34,336 nucleotides of DNA from Gammaproteobacteria bacterium. GTDB taxonomy: Bacteria; Pseudomonadota; Gammaproteobacteria; SZUA-229. A program made the position numbers and the translations under genes. The notes beneath the pieces are model-generated. The model saw nothing but the letters and a program-made list of their open reading frames with translations. It made no database searches and had not been told where the DNA came from. The stretch lies in assembly GCA_026197015.1 (NCBI GenBank), contig JAPHRB010000078.1, positions 1 to 34,336 of the forward strand. Reading direction: 5' to 3'. Shown piece after piece: positions 9,353 to 19,328 of the stretch. Numbering within the stretch: the first letter of the stretch is position 1; each line of letters begins with the position of its first letter.

Positions 9353-10213
9353 TTACTGGATCATGGTGAGAGAGTTGTCAGGGTGATGAATCTCTAAATA
9401 CTGTTTTCGCAGCATTAACAAGTTGTTAAGTCTGGCGATTAACATAGCTTCACCTACGGGTTTCTCAAGAATATCATTGGACCCGGAGGAGAAGATTCGG
9501 TTCAATCCGTCAGGGTCTGCATCGAAATTACTAGAGGTGGTTACAAGTATAGGAAGCTGCTCATAACCCAGTCCGAGACCATGGCGAATTTCGCGAATAA
9601 GATCTCTTCCGCTCATATGTCCTTCGAGTTGTATGTCTGTCAGGAGTAAATCAAAGGGTTGAATATTGTCTTTACTGAACGAATGTTGAATATGTTGTAG
9701 AGCCTGTTCGGCATTTATGGCATGCAGGTAGTTATAGTCATGTTTGCTAAGCAAATTTTTTGTGGCAAGGGCTACAGTGGCGCTGTCTTCAACATATAAA
9801 ATATTACCGGTAATCATGGCGTTGGGCGGCTCTGTATTCAAAAATGAATTAATATAGTCGACCAGCTTTTGTTGCCCAAGTTTTTTATCAAAGTAACCAT
9901 TTACCAGATTGCAGGCCATTTTTTCTTCATAAATGCCCATTTTCTCACCGGATATAACAATCAGAGGGGTATTTCTTACACCCAGGTCTGTGCGAATTTT
10001 GTTTATCATTTCATGACAGTCGATGTCAGGCAGGTTTCTGGAGGATGTAATTAAGGCGTATTTGTGTTCAACCAGCAGGCGAAATGCCTCATCCACATTC
10101 ATGGCGGCATCCACGATAACATTGGGAATGTTTTTGGCAATCAGTTTGCTAATAATAGCCAGACTGGTGCCTGAATGGTCGATAAGTAGAACCCGCTGTG
10201 CTGCTGATGACAT
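9353..10213 (-). CDS. Tandem receiver-domain response regulator (REC-REC, no output domain seen)
   Basis: Two CheY-like segments: VLLIDHSGTSLAII... and ILYVEDSATVALATKNLL...LLLTDIQLEG...ILEKPV. No DNA-binding or enzymatic domain follows. Confidence 0.82.
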   Translation of the reverse strand: MSSAAQRVLLIDHSGTSLAIISKLIAKNIPNVIVDAAMNVDEAFRLLVEHKYALITSSRNLPDIDCHEMINKIRTDLGVRNTPLIVISGEKMGIYEEKMACNLVNGYFDKKLGQQKLVDYINSFLNTEPPNAMITGNILYVEDSATVALATKNLLSKHDYNYLHAINAEQALQHIQHSFSKDNIQPFDLLLTDIQLEGHMSGRDLIREIRHGLGLGYEQLPILVTTSSNFDADPDGLNRIFSSGSNDILEKPVGEAMLIARLNNLLMLRKQYLEIHHPDNSLTMIQ

Positions 10214-10508
10214 AATATTTTGACTCTCTACCTGCCCTGTATTCCTGAGAGCTTGAAATATGTTTGTATTTTAATTTTTATACTTAAAATGATAGTCACA
10301 AAGTGCCATAACTAAGCTATTCAGGTAAGGCATCTAGTCGATAGTTTAAGTCTGCTTGTCTTAAATATAGCAGTTGTAATGAATTTTGTTATACATGAAC
10401 GGGGTAAGCGAGGTTTTCAGGAAAAGAAAACTTTATAAATAGTTGAAGTTTATTAAATGCTGGGGAGGGTAAATCTCCAGCAAACCCCTAACATTTACTT
10501 ATGCGGTT

Positions 10509-11465
10509 TTAGCTTGGTTCTATTTCACTTAGGTGTCGGCCGACCGCAATCCATGATCCGAACAGACCAAGAAAACAACTAAAAGCAATTAGATTAAGGC
10601 CTTCGATAAAACTTAAACCTTTTAGCTGGAAGCCGCTGTTGTATAAACTGGCCAGATGTTCTACTGAGTTATCTAACAATCCGATCGATAATGAAGTGAG
10701 AAACCAGGCGAATAAACCACCGCCAATGCCGTACCATAACCCAGTGTAGAGAAAAGGCCGTCGAATAAAGGCATCAGTGCCGCCAATCAGCTTTGTTACT
10801 TCAATTTCTTCACGGCGATTTTGGATATCGAGTCGAATAGTGTTGCCTACAACCAGTAGTACAGCAACGCCTAACAGGCTTGCAATCACCCAGATTGCAC
10901 GTTGTGCGATTTCCAGCATGGCGAATAAACGTTTCACCCATTGTAAATCTAATTGTGCCAGTTCTACCTGTTTCTGATTATTTAGTTGCTTTAGGAGGTG
11001 GCGAATTTTATCGGGTCGTTTTGCATCAACAACAGGTTGAATAGTCAGTACGTGAGGTAAGGGGTTGTCGCCAAGTGATTCAATGGCATTACCAAAACCG
11101 GATATTTTTTTAAACTCTTTAAGTGCCTGTTGCTTGTTAATCATGGAGATATTATTAACATCTTCATACAGACGTAATTTGTCCATTAATTTATTTGCCT
11201 GGGTTTCGGTTACATCATGTTTAAGAAAAACCGATATCTGAGCGCTATTGTCCCAGCCAACACTAACGTTACTGGCATTATTTAATAATACAAACATGCC
11301 TGCGGGTAAAGCCAGGGCAATTGCAATAACAGCAATGGTCATAAACGAGGAGGCGGGTTGGCGGGTCATTGCGCCAAGGCTAGCGATGAGGGTGCGCAGA
11401 TGATTAATGCCCCAGGCTTTAAATGGACTGCTTTTGGCTAACTGGTTGCTATCTGCTCTAGCCAT
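10509..11465 (-). CDS. ftsX: Cell division protein FtsX (permease-like)
   Basis: Four predicted TM segments, NNRREEIEVTKLIGGTDAFIRRPFLYTG motif; overlaps ftsE by 8 nt. Confidence 0.95.
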   Translation of the reverse strand: MARADSNQLAKSSPFKAWGINHLRTLIASLGAMTRQPASSFMTIAVIAIALALPAGMFVLLNNASNVSVGWDNSAQISVFLKHDVTETQANKLMDKLRLYEDVNNISMINKQQALKEFKKISGFGNAIESLGDNPLPHVLTIQPVVDAKRPDKIRHLLKQLNNQKQVELAQLDLQWVKRLFAMLEIAQRAIWVIASLLGVAVLLVVGNTIRLDIQNRREEIEVTKLIGGTDAFIRRPFLYTGLWYGIGGGLFAWFLTSLSIGLLDNSVEHLASLYNSGFQLKGLSFIEGLNLIAFSCFLGLFGSWIAVGRHLSEIEPS

Positions 11466-12138
11466 GGTTTGTTAGATCCAGATCATTGTGAGAAAGCAGG
11501 CCTTTATTCAGGCTCACTACCGGGCTGCCCATTTCTTTAATAAGTTTTAAGTCGTGACTAGCGATAAGCACGGTAACCCCGACGTCATTAAAACGTGCAA
11601 AAAGCTGCATTATTTCTTTTGATAATTCGGGGTCAAGGTTACCTGTAGGCTCATCAGCTAAAAGTAAGCCGGGTTTGTGAACAATCGCACGAGCAATGCC
11701 TACCCTTTGTTGTTCACCGCCAGATAATGTGATGGGTGCAGATTTTTCTTTATTTAATAAGCCAACCTGATCGAGCGAGGCGCGAACACGTTTGCCAATT
11801 TCTTTATGCTGGTAACCCGCGATAATTAGTGGCAGGGCAACATTATCAAAAACGGTACGATCATATAAAAGGTGATGGTTTTGAAAAATAATACCGATAT
11901 TTCGTCGAATATAAGGGATTTTTCGGTTGCCGACGCTACTTAAATTGACACCATCCAATACCAGGTTTCCACGACTCGGGCGTTCAATTAAAGCAATAAG
12001 TTTGAGTAAGGTGCTTTTTCCCGCGCCGGAATGCCCGGTTAAATAGGCCATTTCTCCACGAGGCAGGTGAAAACTCACATTGCTTAAGGCTTCATGACCA
12101 CCGGGGTAGCGCTTGCTGACATTATCAAAACGAATCAT
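11458..12138 (-). CDS. ftsE: Cell division ATP-binding protein FtsE
   Basis: MIRFDNVSKRYPGGHEALSNVSFHLPRGEMAYLTGHSGAGKSTLLKLI; Walker A, LSGGEQQRVGIARA signature. Confidence 0.96.
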   Translation of the reverse strand: MIRFDNVSKRYPGGHEALSNVSFHLPRGEMAYLTGHSGAGKSTLLKLIALIERPSRGNLVLDGVNLSSVGNRKIPYIRRNIGIIFQNHHLLYDRTVFDNVALPLIIAGYQHKEIGKRVRASLDQVGLLNKEKSAPITLSGGEQQRVGIARAIVHKPGLLLADEPTGNLDPELSKEIMQLFARFNDVGVTVLIASHDLKLIKEMGSPVVSLNKGLLSHNDLDLTNHG

Positions 12139-12208
12139 GCGAGCTATTTTGCACTAAGTTATTGATGGTGAAAAGAAATAGCTCAAAATCAGTTGGTAAA
12201 TGTGTTTG

Positions 12209-12733
12209 TTATTGCCTGGGCTCTGCAAAGTTAAAGGTAAAATAATCACCTAATGTTTTTTGCATCGCTGAAACAGGAAAATTGCCGTCAAGTTTGTCTG
12301 CCCATGCGGAGCAAACCAGTTTTATAATGTCTGAGTTATGATCTGAGTGTAAATAAACTTCAGTAAAATAATTAATAATGTTTGGGCCTGAAGCCTGTTC
12401 CTGGCCGTCTTCAATGCGACGAATTTTAAAGGTGTCTGGTTGAACTGTGCGCGGACCAAAGGCTTTCATTTTAAGGCTGCAACTTATGTTGTATAGGTCT
12501 TTGTCTTTATCGGTGGTGATTTTACCCCACTGAATAATAGTATGAGTATTACCCTCACCTATGAACAGGTTTTTATTTAAACTTAATGTGGAGCCATCAG
12601 GTATATCAAAAGCAATTGAAGAGGGGTTAAAAGCAATTGAAGAGGGGTTATTAGAATGTAATGACTGGCATGAGCTAACGATTAGAGATGTAACGATAAT
12701 CAATAGTGCTTTCAATTTTGTTTCCTTGCGCAT
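12209..12733 (-). CDS. Hypothetical putative lipoprotein
   Basis: N-terminus MRKETKLKALLIIVTSLIVSSCQSLHS resembles a lipobox-type signal (VSSC). Confidence 0.6.
   Translation of the reverse strand: MRKETKLKALLIIVTSLIVSSCQSLHSNNPSSIAFNPSSIAFDIPDGSTLSLNKNLFIGEGNTHTIIQWGKITTDKDKDLYNISCSLKMKAFGPRTVQPDTFKIRRIEDGQEQASGPNIINYFTEVYLHSDHNSDIIKLVCSAWADKLDGNFPVSAMQKTLGDYFTFNFAEPRQ
12608..12649. repeat. 21-bp perfect tandem duplication within the lipoprotein gene
   Basis: aaaagcaattgaagaggggtt x2; encodes a duplicated heptad in NPSSIAFNPSSIAFD. Confidence 0.95.
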
Positions 12734-12821
12734 TATAAATTTCATCGTTAAGTATACAGTTAGTTACGATTGTTATTCATTATTAGTTGTATTTGTTAAG
12801 AAATGTTTTATATACCGATTA

Positions 12822-14120
12822 TTAGTCAGGTATTTTATCTAATAATGCGTCAACAAACTCAGTTGCATGAAATTCGCGTAAGTCATCAATGCCTTCGCCG
12901 ACACCGATAAAACGGATAGGGATGGAAAGTTTCTCTGCAATGGCAAATAAAATCCCACCTTTAGCTGTGCCATCGAGTTTGGTGAGTACTAATCCGCTTA
13001 AACCCATCGCTTCATTAAATTGCTGGGCCTGAATTAAACCGTTCTGCCCAAAACCCGCGTCCATAACCAGTAAAGTCTCATGTGGGGCAGTGTCGTCAAG
13101 TTTACCCATTACCCGTTTAATTTTTATTAACTCATCCATTAAGTTGTTTTGAGTATGTAAACGTCCGGCCGTGTCAGCAATGACAACATCTATATTTTTA
13201 GATTGCGCAGATTCAATCGCATCATAAATAACTGAGGCTGAATCTGCGCCAGTACCCTGGGCTACAACCGCAATTTCATTACGCTCGCCCCAGGTTTGTA
13301 ATTGCTCTACCGCGGCTGCGCGGAAGGTGTCACCCGCTGCAAGCATTACGGATTTACCCTGGTTTTGAAAACGTTTAGCCAGTTTACCGATGGTGGTGGT
13401 CTTGCCAGCACCATTTATGCCGATAACTAAAATTACGAAGGGTGATTTTTTATTCTCTATTAGCAGAGGTTTGCTTACAGGTTGTAAAATTTCAACCATG
13501 TCATCACAAAGCGCATTAAACAGGGCTGTCGGATCATTAAGTTCATTACGTGAAACACGTTTTGTGAGGTCAGTGATGATGCGTGAGGTCGCCTCTATGC
13601 CGACATCGGCGGAAAGTAAACGTGTTTCCAGTTCTTCGAGTAATTCATCATCAATGGTTTTCCTGCCCAACAACAGGTCTGCCATACCATCAGTTAAGCC
13701 AGCGCGAGTTTTTCCAAGACTATCTTTTAGATAAGTTAATGTGCTTTCTTCTTTTGCTTTTGCCCACTCTTCAGCTGTCGGCGGGCTGAAGGAAGCCCCG
13801 GATTTGACTGCTCCTGGCTCTACCGTTCGTGGTTTATCAATTGTCGGCTCAGTTGTAGGTGTGTTAGTTGTTGAGGCGGGGTCTTCTTTGTTCTCATCGC
13901 TAGCAACTGTAACTTGTGTATCTGCCTGAGTTGTTTCAGCCGGGGGCGTGGCTGAAGCGGCTTGTCCGCCCGGTGTAAATGATGCACCGGACTTTACAGT
14001 TGCCTGTGAAGGTGTGCTTACAGGTTCGCTGAGTTTATCAATGAGCTCGCTTGAAGACTCATTGTCAGACTCGGAAGTGTTTTCAGGTGTTTCTTTAGTG
14101 CGACGTAAAAAACCAAACAT
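12822..14120 (-). CDS. ftsY: Signal recognition particle receptor FtsY
   Basis: VIGINGAGKTTTIGKLAKRFQNQGKSVMLAAGDTFRAAAVEQLQTW; C-terminal SRP NG domain with acidic/low-complexity N-terminal region. Confidence 0.96.
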   Translation of the reverse strand: MFGFLRRTKETPENTSESDNESSSELIDKLSEPVSTPSQATVKSGASFTPGGQAASATPPAETTQADTQVTVASDENKEDPASTTNTPTTEPTIDKPRTVEPGAVKSGASFSPPTAEEWAKAKEESTLTYLKDSLGKTRAGLTDGMADLLLGRKTIDDELLEELETRLLSADVGIEATSRIITDLTKRVSRNELNDPTALFNALCDDMVEILQPVSKPLLIENKKSPFVILVIGINGAGKTTTIGKLAKRFQNQGKSVMLAAGDTFRAAAVEQLQTWGERNEIAVVAQGTGADSASVIYDAIESAQSKNIDVVIADTAGRLHTQNNLMDELIKIKRVMGKLDDTAPHETLLVMDAGFGQNGLIQAQQFNEAMGLSGLVLTKLDGTAKGGILFAIAEKLSIPIRFIGVGEGIDDLREFHATEFVDALLDKIPD

Positions 14121-14235
14121 AATTTATTAAATAACTTGTATATCAGGAGGGGCTTATCCTATCATCGCGTGGAACTAAGGTTAAGCTTCATAGTCATTCT
14201 AAGAGGCGAAAATCATAATTAATCGGACAAATTGA

Positions 14236-15693
14236 ATGATATTAAAGAAATATAGAGTTGTTTATGCGCTGTCAGGCGTCCTGTTTGGCTTATCAGCCTG
14301 TCAGACAAACCCGCAACATGTAACTGAAAAAGATTCAAGCCAGCCTGATGACATTAAACAAGTTAGTAAGTTAAGTGAATCAGGTGTTGTCAGTTTCAGG
14401 TTAGATAATGGTATGAAAGTGTTAGTCAAACCTGATCATCGTTCACCGGTGGCGGTCTCCCAGGTGTGGTACAAAGTGGGTGGCTCTTATGAATATAATG
14501 GTGTTACCGGTGTCTCACATGCGCTTGAACATATGATGTTTAAGGGCACGAAAAATTTAAAAGCAGGTGAGTTTTCGGAAATAATAGCTGCCAATGGTGG
14601 TAGTGAAAATGCCTTTACCGGTAAAGACTACACTGCTTACTTTCAGCGCATATCCAGTGATCGTTTAGAGTTATGTCTGAAACATGAAGCAGATCGCATG
14701 CGAAATTTACAATTAAATGAAGATGAGTTTAAAAAAGAGATTGAAGTCATTAAAGAGGAGAGGCGCTCACGCACCGATGATAAACCTACATCATTAACCT
14801 ATGAGCGATTTAATGCAGCAGCATTTATTAATTCAAGTTACCAGCAGCCCATTATTGGCTGGATGGGAGATCTGGATAGTATGCGACTTGAAGATTTAAG
14901 TCAGTGGTATCAAACCTGGTATGCACCGAATAATGCGACGTTGGTGGTGGCGGGAGATGTTGACCCTGAGCAAATTAGAGGCTGGGCAGAAAAATATTTT
15001 GGCGTATTAAAACCTTCAGATATTGTGCCACCTAAGCCACGTCGTGAAGTTGAGCAAAAGGGTGAACGACGAATCACCGTTAAGGTGCCGGCAAAAGTGC
15101 CTTATTTATTGATGGGTTATAAAGTGCCCGTTATGAATACAGCGCAGGATGAAAAAGATGTATATGCACTAGAAGTTCTTGCCGGGGTACTTGATGGTGG
15201 CGATAGTAGCCGTTTAAGCCGACGTCTGGTGCGTGAGAGTGAAATAGCTACGTCAGCCGGCGCAGGTTATGACCCTTACGCGAGGCAGCAAACTCTGTTT
15301 TTGTTTGAGGGGTCTCCACGTGAAGGACATACGATTAAAGAGTTGGAGTCGGCTATTAAAAAACAAATTACAGCTATTCAAAATGAGTTGCCATCACGGC
15401 AGGAGCTTGACCGAGTTAAAGCACAGGTAATGGCATCATCTGTATATGAAAAAGACTCTGTTTTTTATCAGGCTATGCAGCTAGGAACGTTAGAAACAGT
15501 TGGTGTGGGCTGGCAGAAAAAAGATGAATACCTGGAAAAAATTCAGCAAGTCACCGCTGAACAAGTTAGACAAGTAGCAAAAAAATATTTAAAGGACGAT
15601 AGTCTGACCGTTGCCGTGTTAGATCCGCAATCAACAGAGACTAATAAACAAAGTAAAGGCAGTCGTCTTACAGGAGGCCGTCATGGTCATTAA
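14236..15693 (+). CDS. M16 family zinc metallopeptidase (catalytic subunit type)
   Basis: HxxEH motif in GVSHALEHMMFKGTKNL; lipoprotein-like N-terminus GVLFGLSACQ. Confidence 0.93.
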   Translation: MILKKYRVVYALSGVLFGLSACQTNPQHVTEKDSSQPDDIKQVSKLSESGVVSFRLDNGMKVLVKPDHRSPVAVSQVWYKVGGSYEYNGVTGVSHALEHMMFKGTKNLKAGEFSEIIAANGGSENAFTGKDYTAYFQRISSDRLELCLKHEADRMRNLQLNEDEFKKEIEVIKEERRSRTDDKPTSLTYERFNAAAFINSSYQQPIIGWMGDLDSMRLEDLSQWYQTWYAPNNATLVVAGDVDPEQIRGWAEKYFGVLKPSDIVPPKPRREVEQKGERRITVKVPAKVPYLLMGYKVPVMNTAQDEKDVYALEVLAGVLDGGDSSRLSRRLVRESEIATSAGAGYDPYARQQTLFLFEGSPREGHTIKELESAIKKQITAIQNELPSRQELDRVKAQVMASSVYEKDSVFYQAMQLGTLETVGVGWQKKDEYLEKIQQVTAEQVRQVAKKYLKDDSLTVAVLDPQSTETNKQSKGSRLTGGRHGH

Positions 15694-17002
15694 TAAAAGT
15701 ATAATTATTGCAGGCTGTTTATTGGTAATGGGTCAGGTCGTTGCGTCTCCCGATATTCAGCACTGGCAAACTAAAAATGGTGCAGATGTTTATTTTGTAG
15801 CCTCTAATGATATTCCAATGGTTGATGTGCGCATTGTTTTTGATGCAGGTAGTGCTCGTGATGCGGAAATGGGTAAAGAGTTGTCGGGCACAGCCGTAAT
15901 GACTAATGGTCTTTTATCAGAAGGAGCCGCTGGGGATGATGCGCAGGTGCTGGCCGAAAAGTTTGAAGCAGTTGGCGCTTCATTTGCTAATGGCTCGTTA
16001 AAAGATATGGCGTGGTTAAGTGTGCGTAGCTTACGCAACGATAGATATCTGCAACCTGCATTAATTAATTTGAAAAATATTTTAAGTTTACCTGAATTTT
16101 CAGAAACCTCCTTTAGTCGTGAATTAGAACGCTTAAAAATTGCTGTAAAAGCTGGTAAACAGTCACCGTCTACAATTGGTGCACAGCGGTTTTATGCGGA
16201 ACTTTATGGTGATCATCCTTATGCGTTACCAAGTGAAGGCACTGAAGAGAGTTTGAAAAAGTTAAAACTGAAACATCTTAAAGATTTTTATAAAAAGTAT
16301 TATGTCGCAAAAAATGCAGTAATTAGTATTGTCGGCCAATTAACAAAAAAAGAAGCCGAAAAAATTGCCTCGGATCTGGTTGCCGATTTGCCTTCAGGTC
16401 AGCAAGCAAAAAAATTACCGGCGGTTAAAGCATTAACAGAATCTAAAACCATACATATTGATTTTCCATCCAGGCAAAGTAGCGTGCTCATGGGGCAGGT
16501 AGGGTTGGCCAGGGGGGATGTGGATTATTATGCATTATATCTTGGTAATCATGCATTTGGTGGTAGTGGTTTTGGTTCAAGATTAATGCAAAAAGTGCGT
16601 GAAGAACGAGGGTTAGCTTACAGTGTTTATAGTTATTTTTCACCTATGCATGCGCAAGGGCCGTTCATGATTGGTTTACAAACACGTAATGACCAGCTGG
16701 ATGAGGCTATGGGTATAGTGCATGCTGAATTAGATAAATATATCACTCAAGGGCCTGAGTTAGATGAGTTAGATGATAGCTTAAAAAATATTACCGGTGG
16801 TTTTCCATTGCGAATTGATAGTAATAAAAAAATTGTCGAGTATTTGTCCGTTATAGGGTTCTATGATTTGCCATTAGATTATCTGGATACATTCGTAGAC
16901 AGTGTTAACTCACAGGATAAGAAAAAAGTTGACGATGCATTGCAGCGTAGAATTCATCCGGACAAAATGTTAACGGTAATTGTGGGTGCTAAGAGCAAAT
17001 AG
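15683..17002 (+). CDS. M16 family peptidase-like protein (non-catalytic partner, no HxxEH)
   Basis: M16-like: GSGFGSRLMQKVREERGLAYSVYSYFSPM; HxxEH not found; start overlaps the end of the upstream M16 gene. Confidence 0.9.
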   Translation: MVINKSIIIAGCLLVMGQVVASPDIQHWQTKNGADVYFVASNDIPMVDVRIVFDAGSARDAEMGKELSGTAVMTNGLLSEGAAGDDAQVLAEKFEAVGASFANGSLKDMAWLSVRSLRNDRYLQPALINLKNILSLPEFSETSFSRELERLKIAVKAGKQSPSTIGAQRFYAELYGDHPYALPSEGTEESLKKLKLKHLKDFYKKYYVAKNAVISIVGQLTKKEAEKIASDLVADLPSGQQAKKLPAVKALTESKTIHIDFPSRQSSVLMGQVGLARGDVDYYALYLGNHAFGGSGFGSRLMQKVREERGLAYSVYSYFSPMHAQGPFMIGLQTRNDQLDEAMGIVHAELDKYITQGPELDELDDSLKNITGGFPLRIDSNKKIVEYLSVIGFYDLPLDYLDTFVDSVNSQDKKKVDDALQRRIHPDKMLTVIVGAKSK

Positions 17003-17027
17003 TTTTTACTCTTAGTGATAAGCGTTA

Positions 17028-18142
<1,115 letters not shown>

Positions 18143-18248
18143 AGACTTGTTGTGAGTAAGGACGAAATAAGCTGATTTAGGGTATAATCATCCACTAATA
18201 TTACCAGTCTCCCGGTGAGACTCTTAAAATTTTAAATGTAGGGCTTAA

Positions 18249-18503
<255 letters not shown>

Positions 18504-18618
18504 GCCACCTGTTGTGTGAAAAAAGGCTCCATTTATGCCAGGGGGTTGCTTAAAGCGTTAAAAGTAAAAGGCAGAGGAAACCGCAAATAAACGCGAAGGA
18601 GCGCAAATATTAATTTAA

Positions 18619-18916
18619 CTCGTTCCCACGCTCCCGCGTGGGAATGCATAGCTAGTCAGGTAACACATACCCAGCAACCCTCTTCACTCCAGTTACCAGT
18701 TCCTTACACCATAAAAAGTCGATTCCCTCCATGAAACAAACAATGTTTGTTTACTGCGATATGGGTCGAGATAACTCAGGAGCTTCATATTTATTAAATG
18801 AAAGGGTTTCACTAGCTGTATTTAAAAGATGGAATAAGTTCTGCACCTGAAAGCGTACGGAGTCTGGGTTAGTACATTGAAACCTATGCATTCCCACGCA
18901 GGAGCATGGGAACGAG
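18619..18916. repeat. Element M2-type inverted repeat, copy A (~298 bp, unrelated-looking interior)
   Basis: Ends CTCGTTCCCACGCTCCCGCGTGGGAATGCATA ... TATGCATTCCCACGCAGGAGCATGGGAACGAG. Confidence 0.8.
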
Positions 18917-19328
18917 AACATCTAAATGCTTTTATCCGTGTTTTAGTGCCTCTGTGTCAAATTCTGCAGATTCATACCAATACGCTAAGCTGTATGCATT
19001 CTCACGCAGGAGCACGTAGTAAATGAACGCAAATGATCACTAAAATACATCCACGTAGCTGTGACATTAGTGCATCCATGCACGTCAACGCAAATATTAA
19101 ATTTATAGGTATTACTTAAAAATCATCTTCTGTGACGAGAATTAAGTGAGCTCACAGTGGAAATGGATCTTTAACTATTACTTGCAGATAATTTCTAAGG
19201 CATAACATCAACAGGTTAAGTTAACGTCTGGCCATTTACGGGATCTTTTTTTAGTTTTAAGATGTAATCAGAAGTTGTAAAGCCGAAAAATCAGGGCAAA
19301 CACGTGTGTTGTGTCTAAAGGATGAAAG

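Noticed and set aside
10456-10480. Stem-loop tgctggggagggtaaatctccagca downstream of ftsX
   Set aside because: Weak, bulged stem without a U-tract; not convincing as a terminator.
13390-14130. Several plus-strand ORFs opposite ftsY
   Set aside because: Shadow ORFs of the ftsY coding frame; low-complexity translations.
18731-18850. 39-aa ORF (MKQTMFVYCDMGRDNSGASYLLNERVSLAVFKRWNKFCT) inside M2-type copy A
   Set aside because: No ribosome-binding site seen and located in degenerate repeat DNA; could be a remnant but not supportable as a gene.
18619-19020. Possible CRISPR array from repeated CGTTCCCACGC-type sequences
   Set aside because: Copies are in inverted orientation, irregularly spaced and not separated by uniform spacers; no cas genes present.
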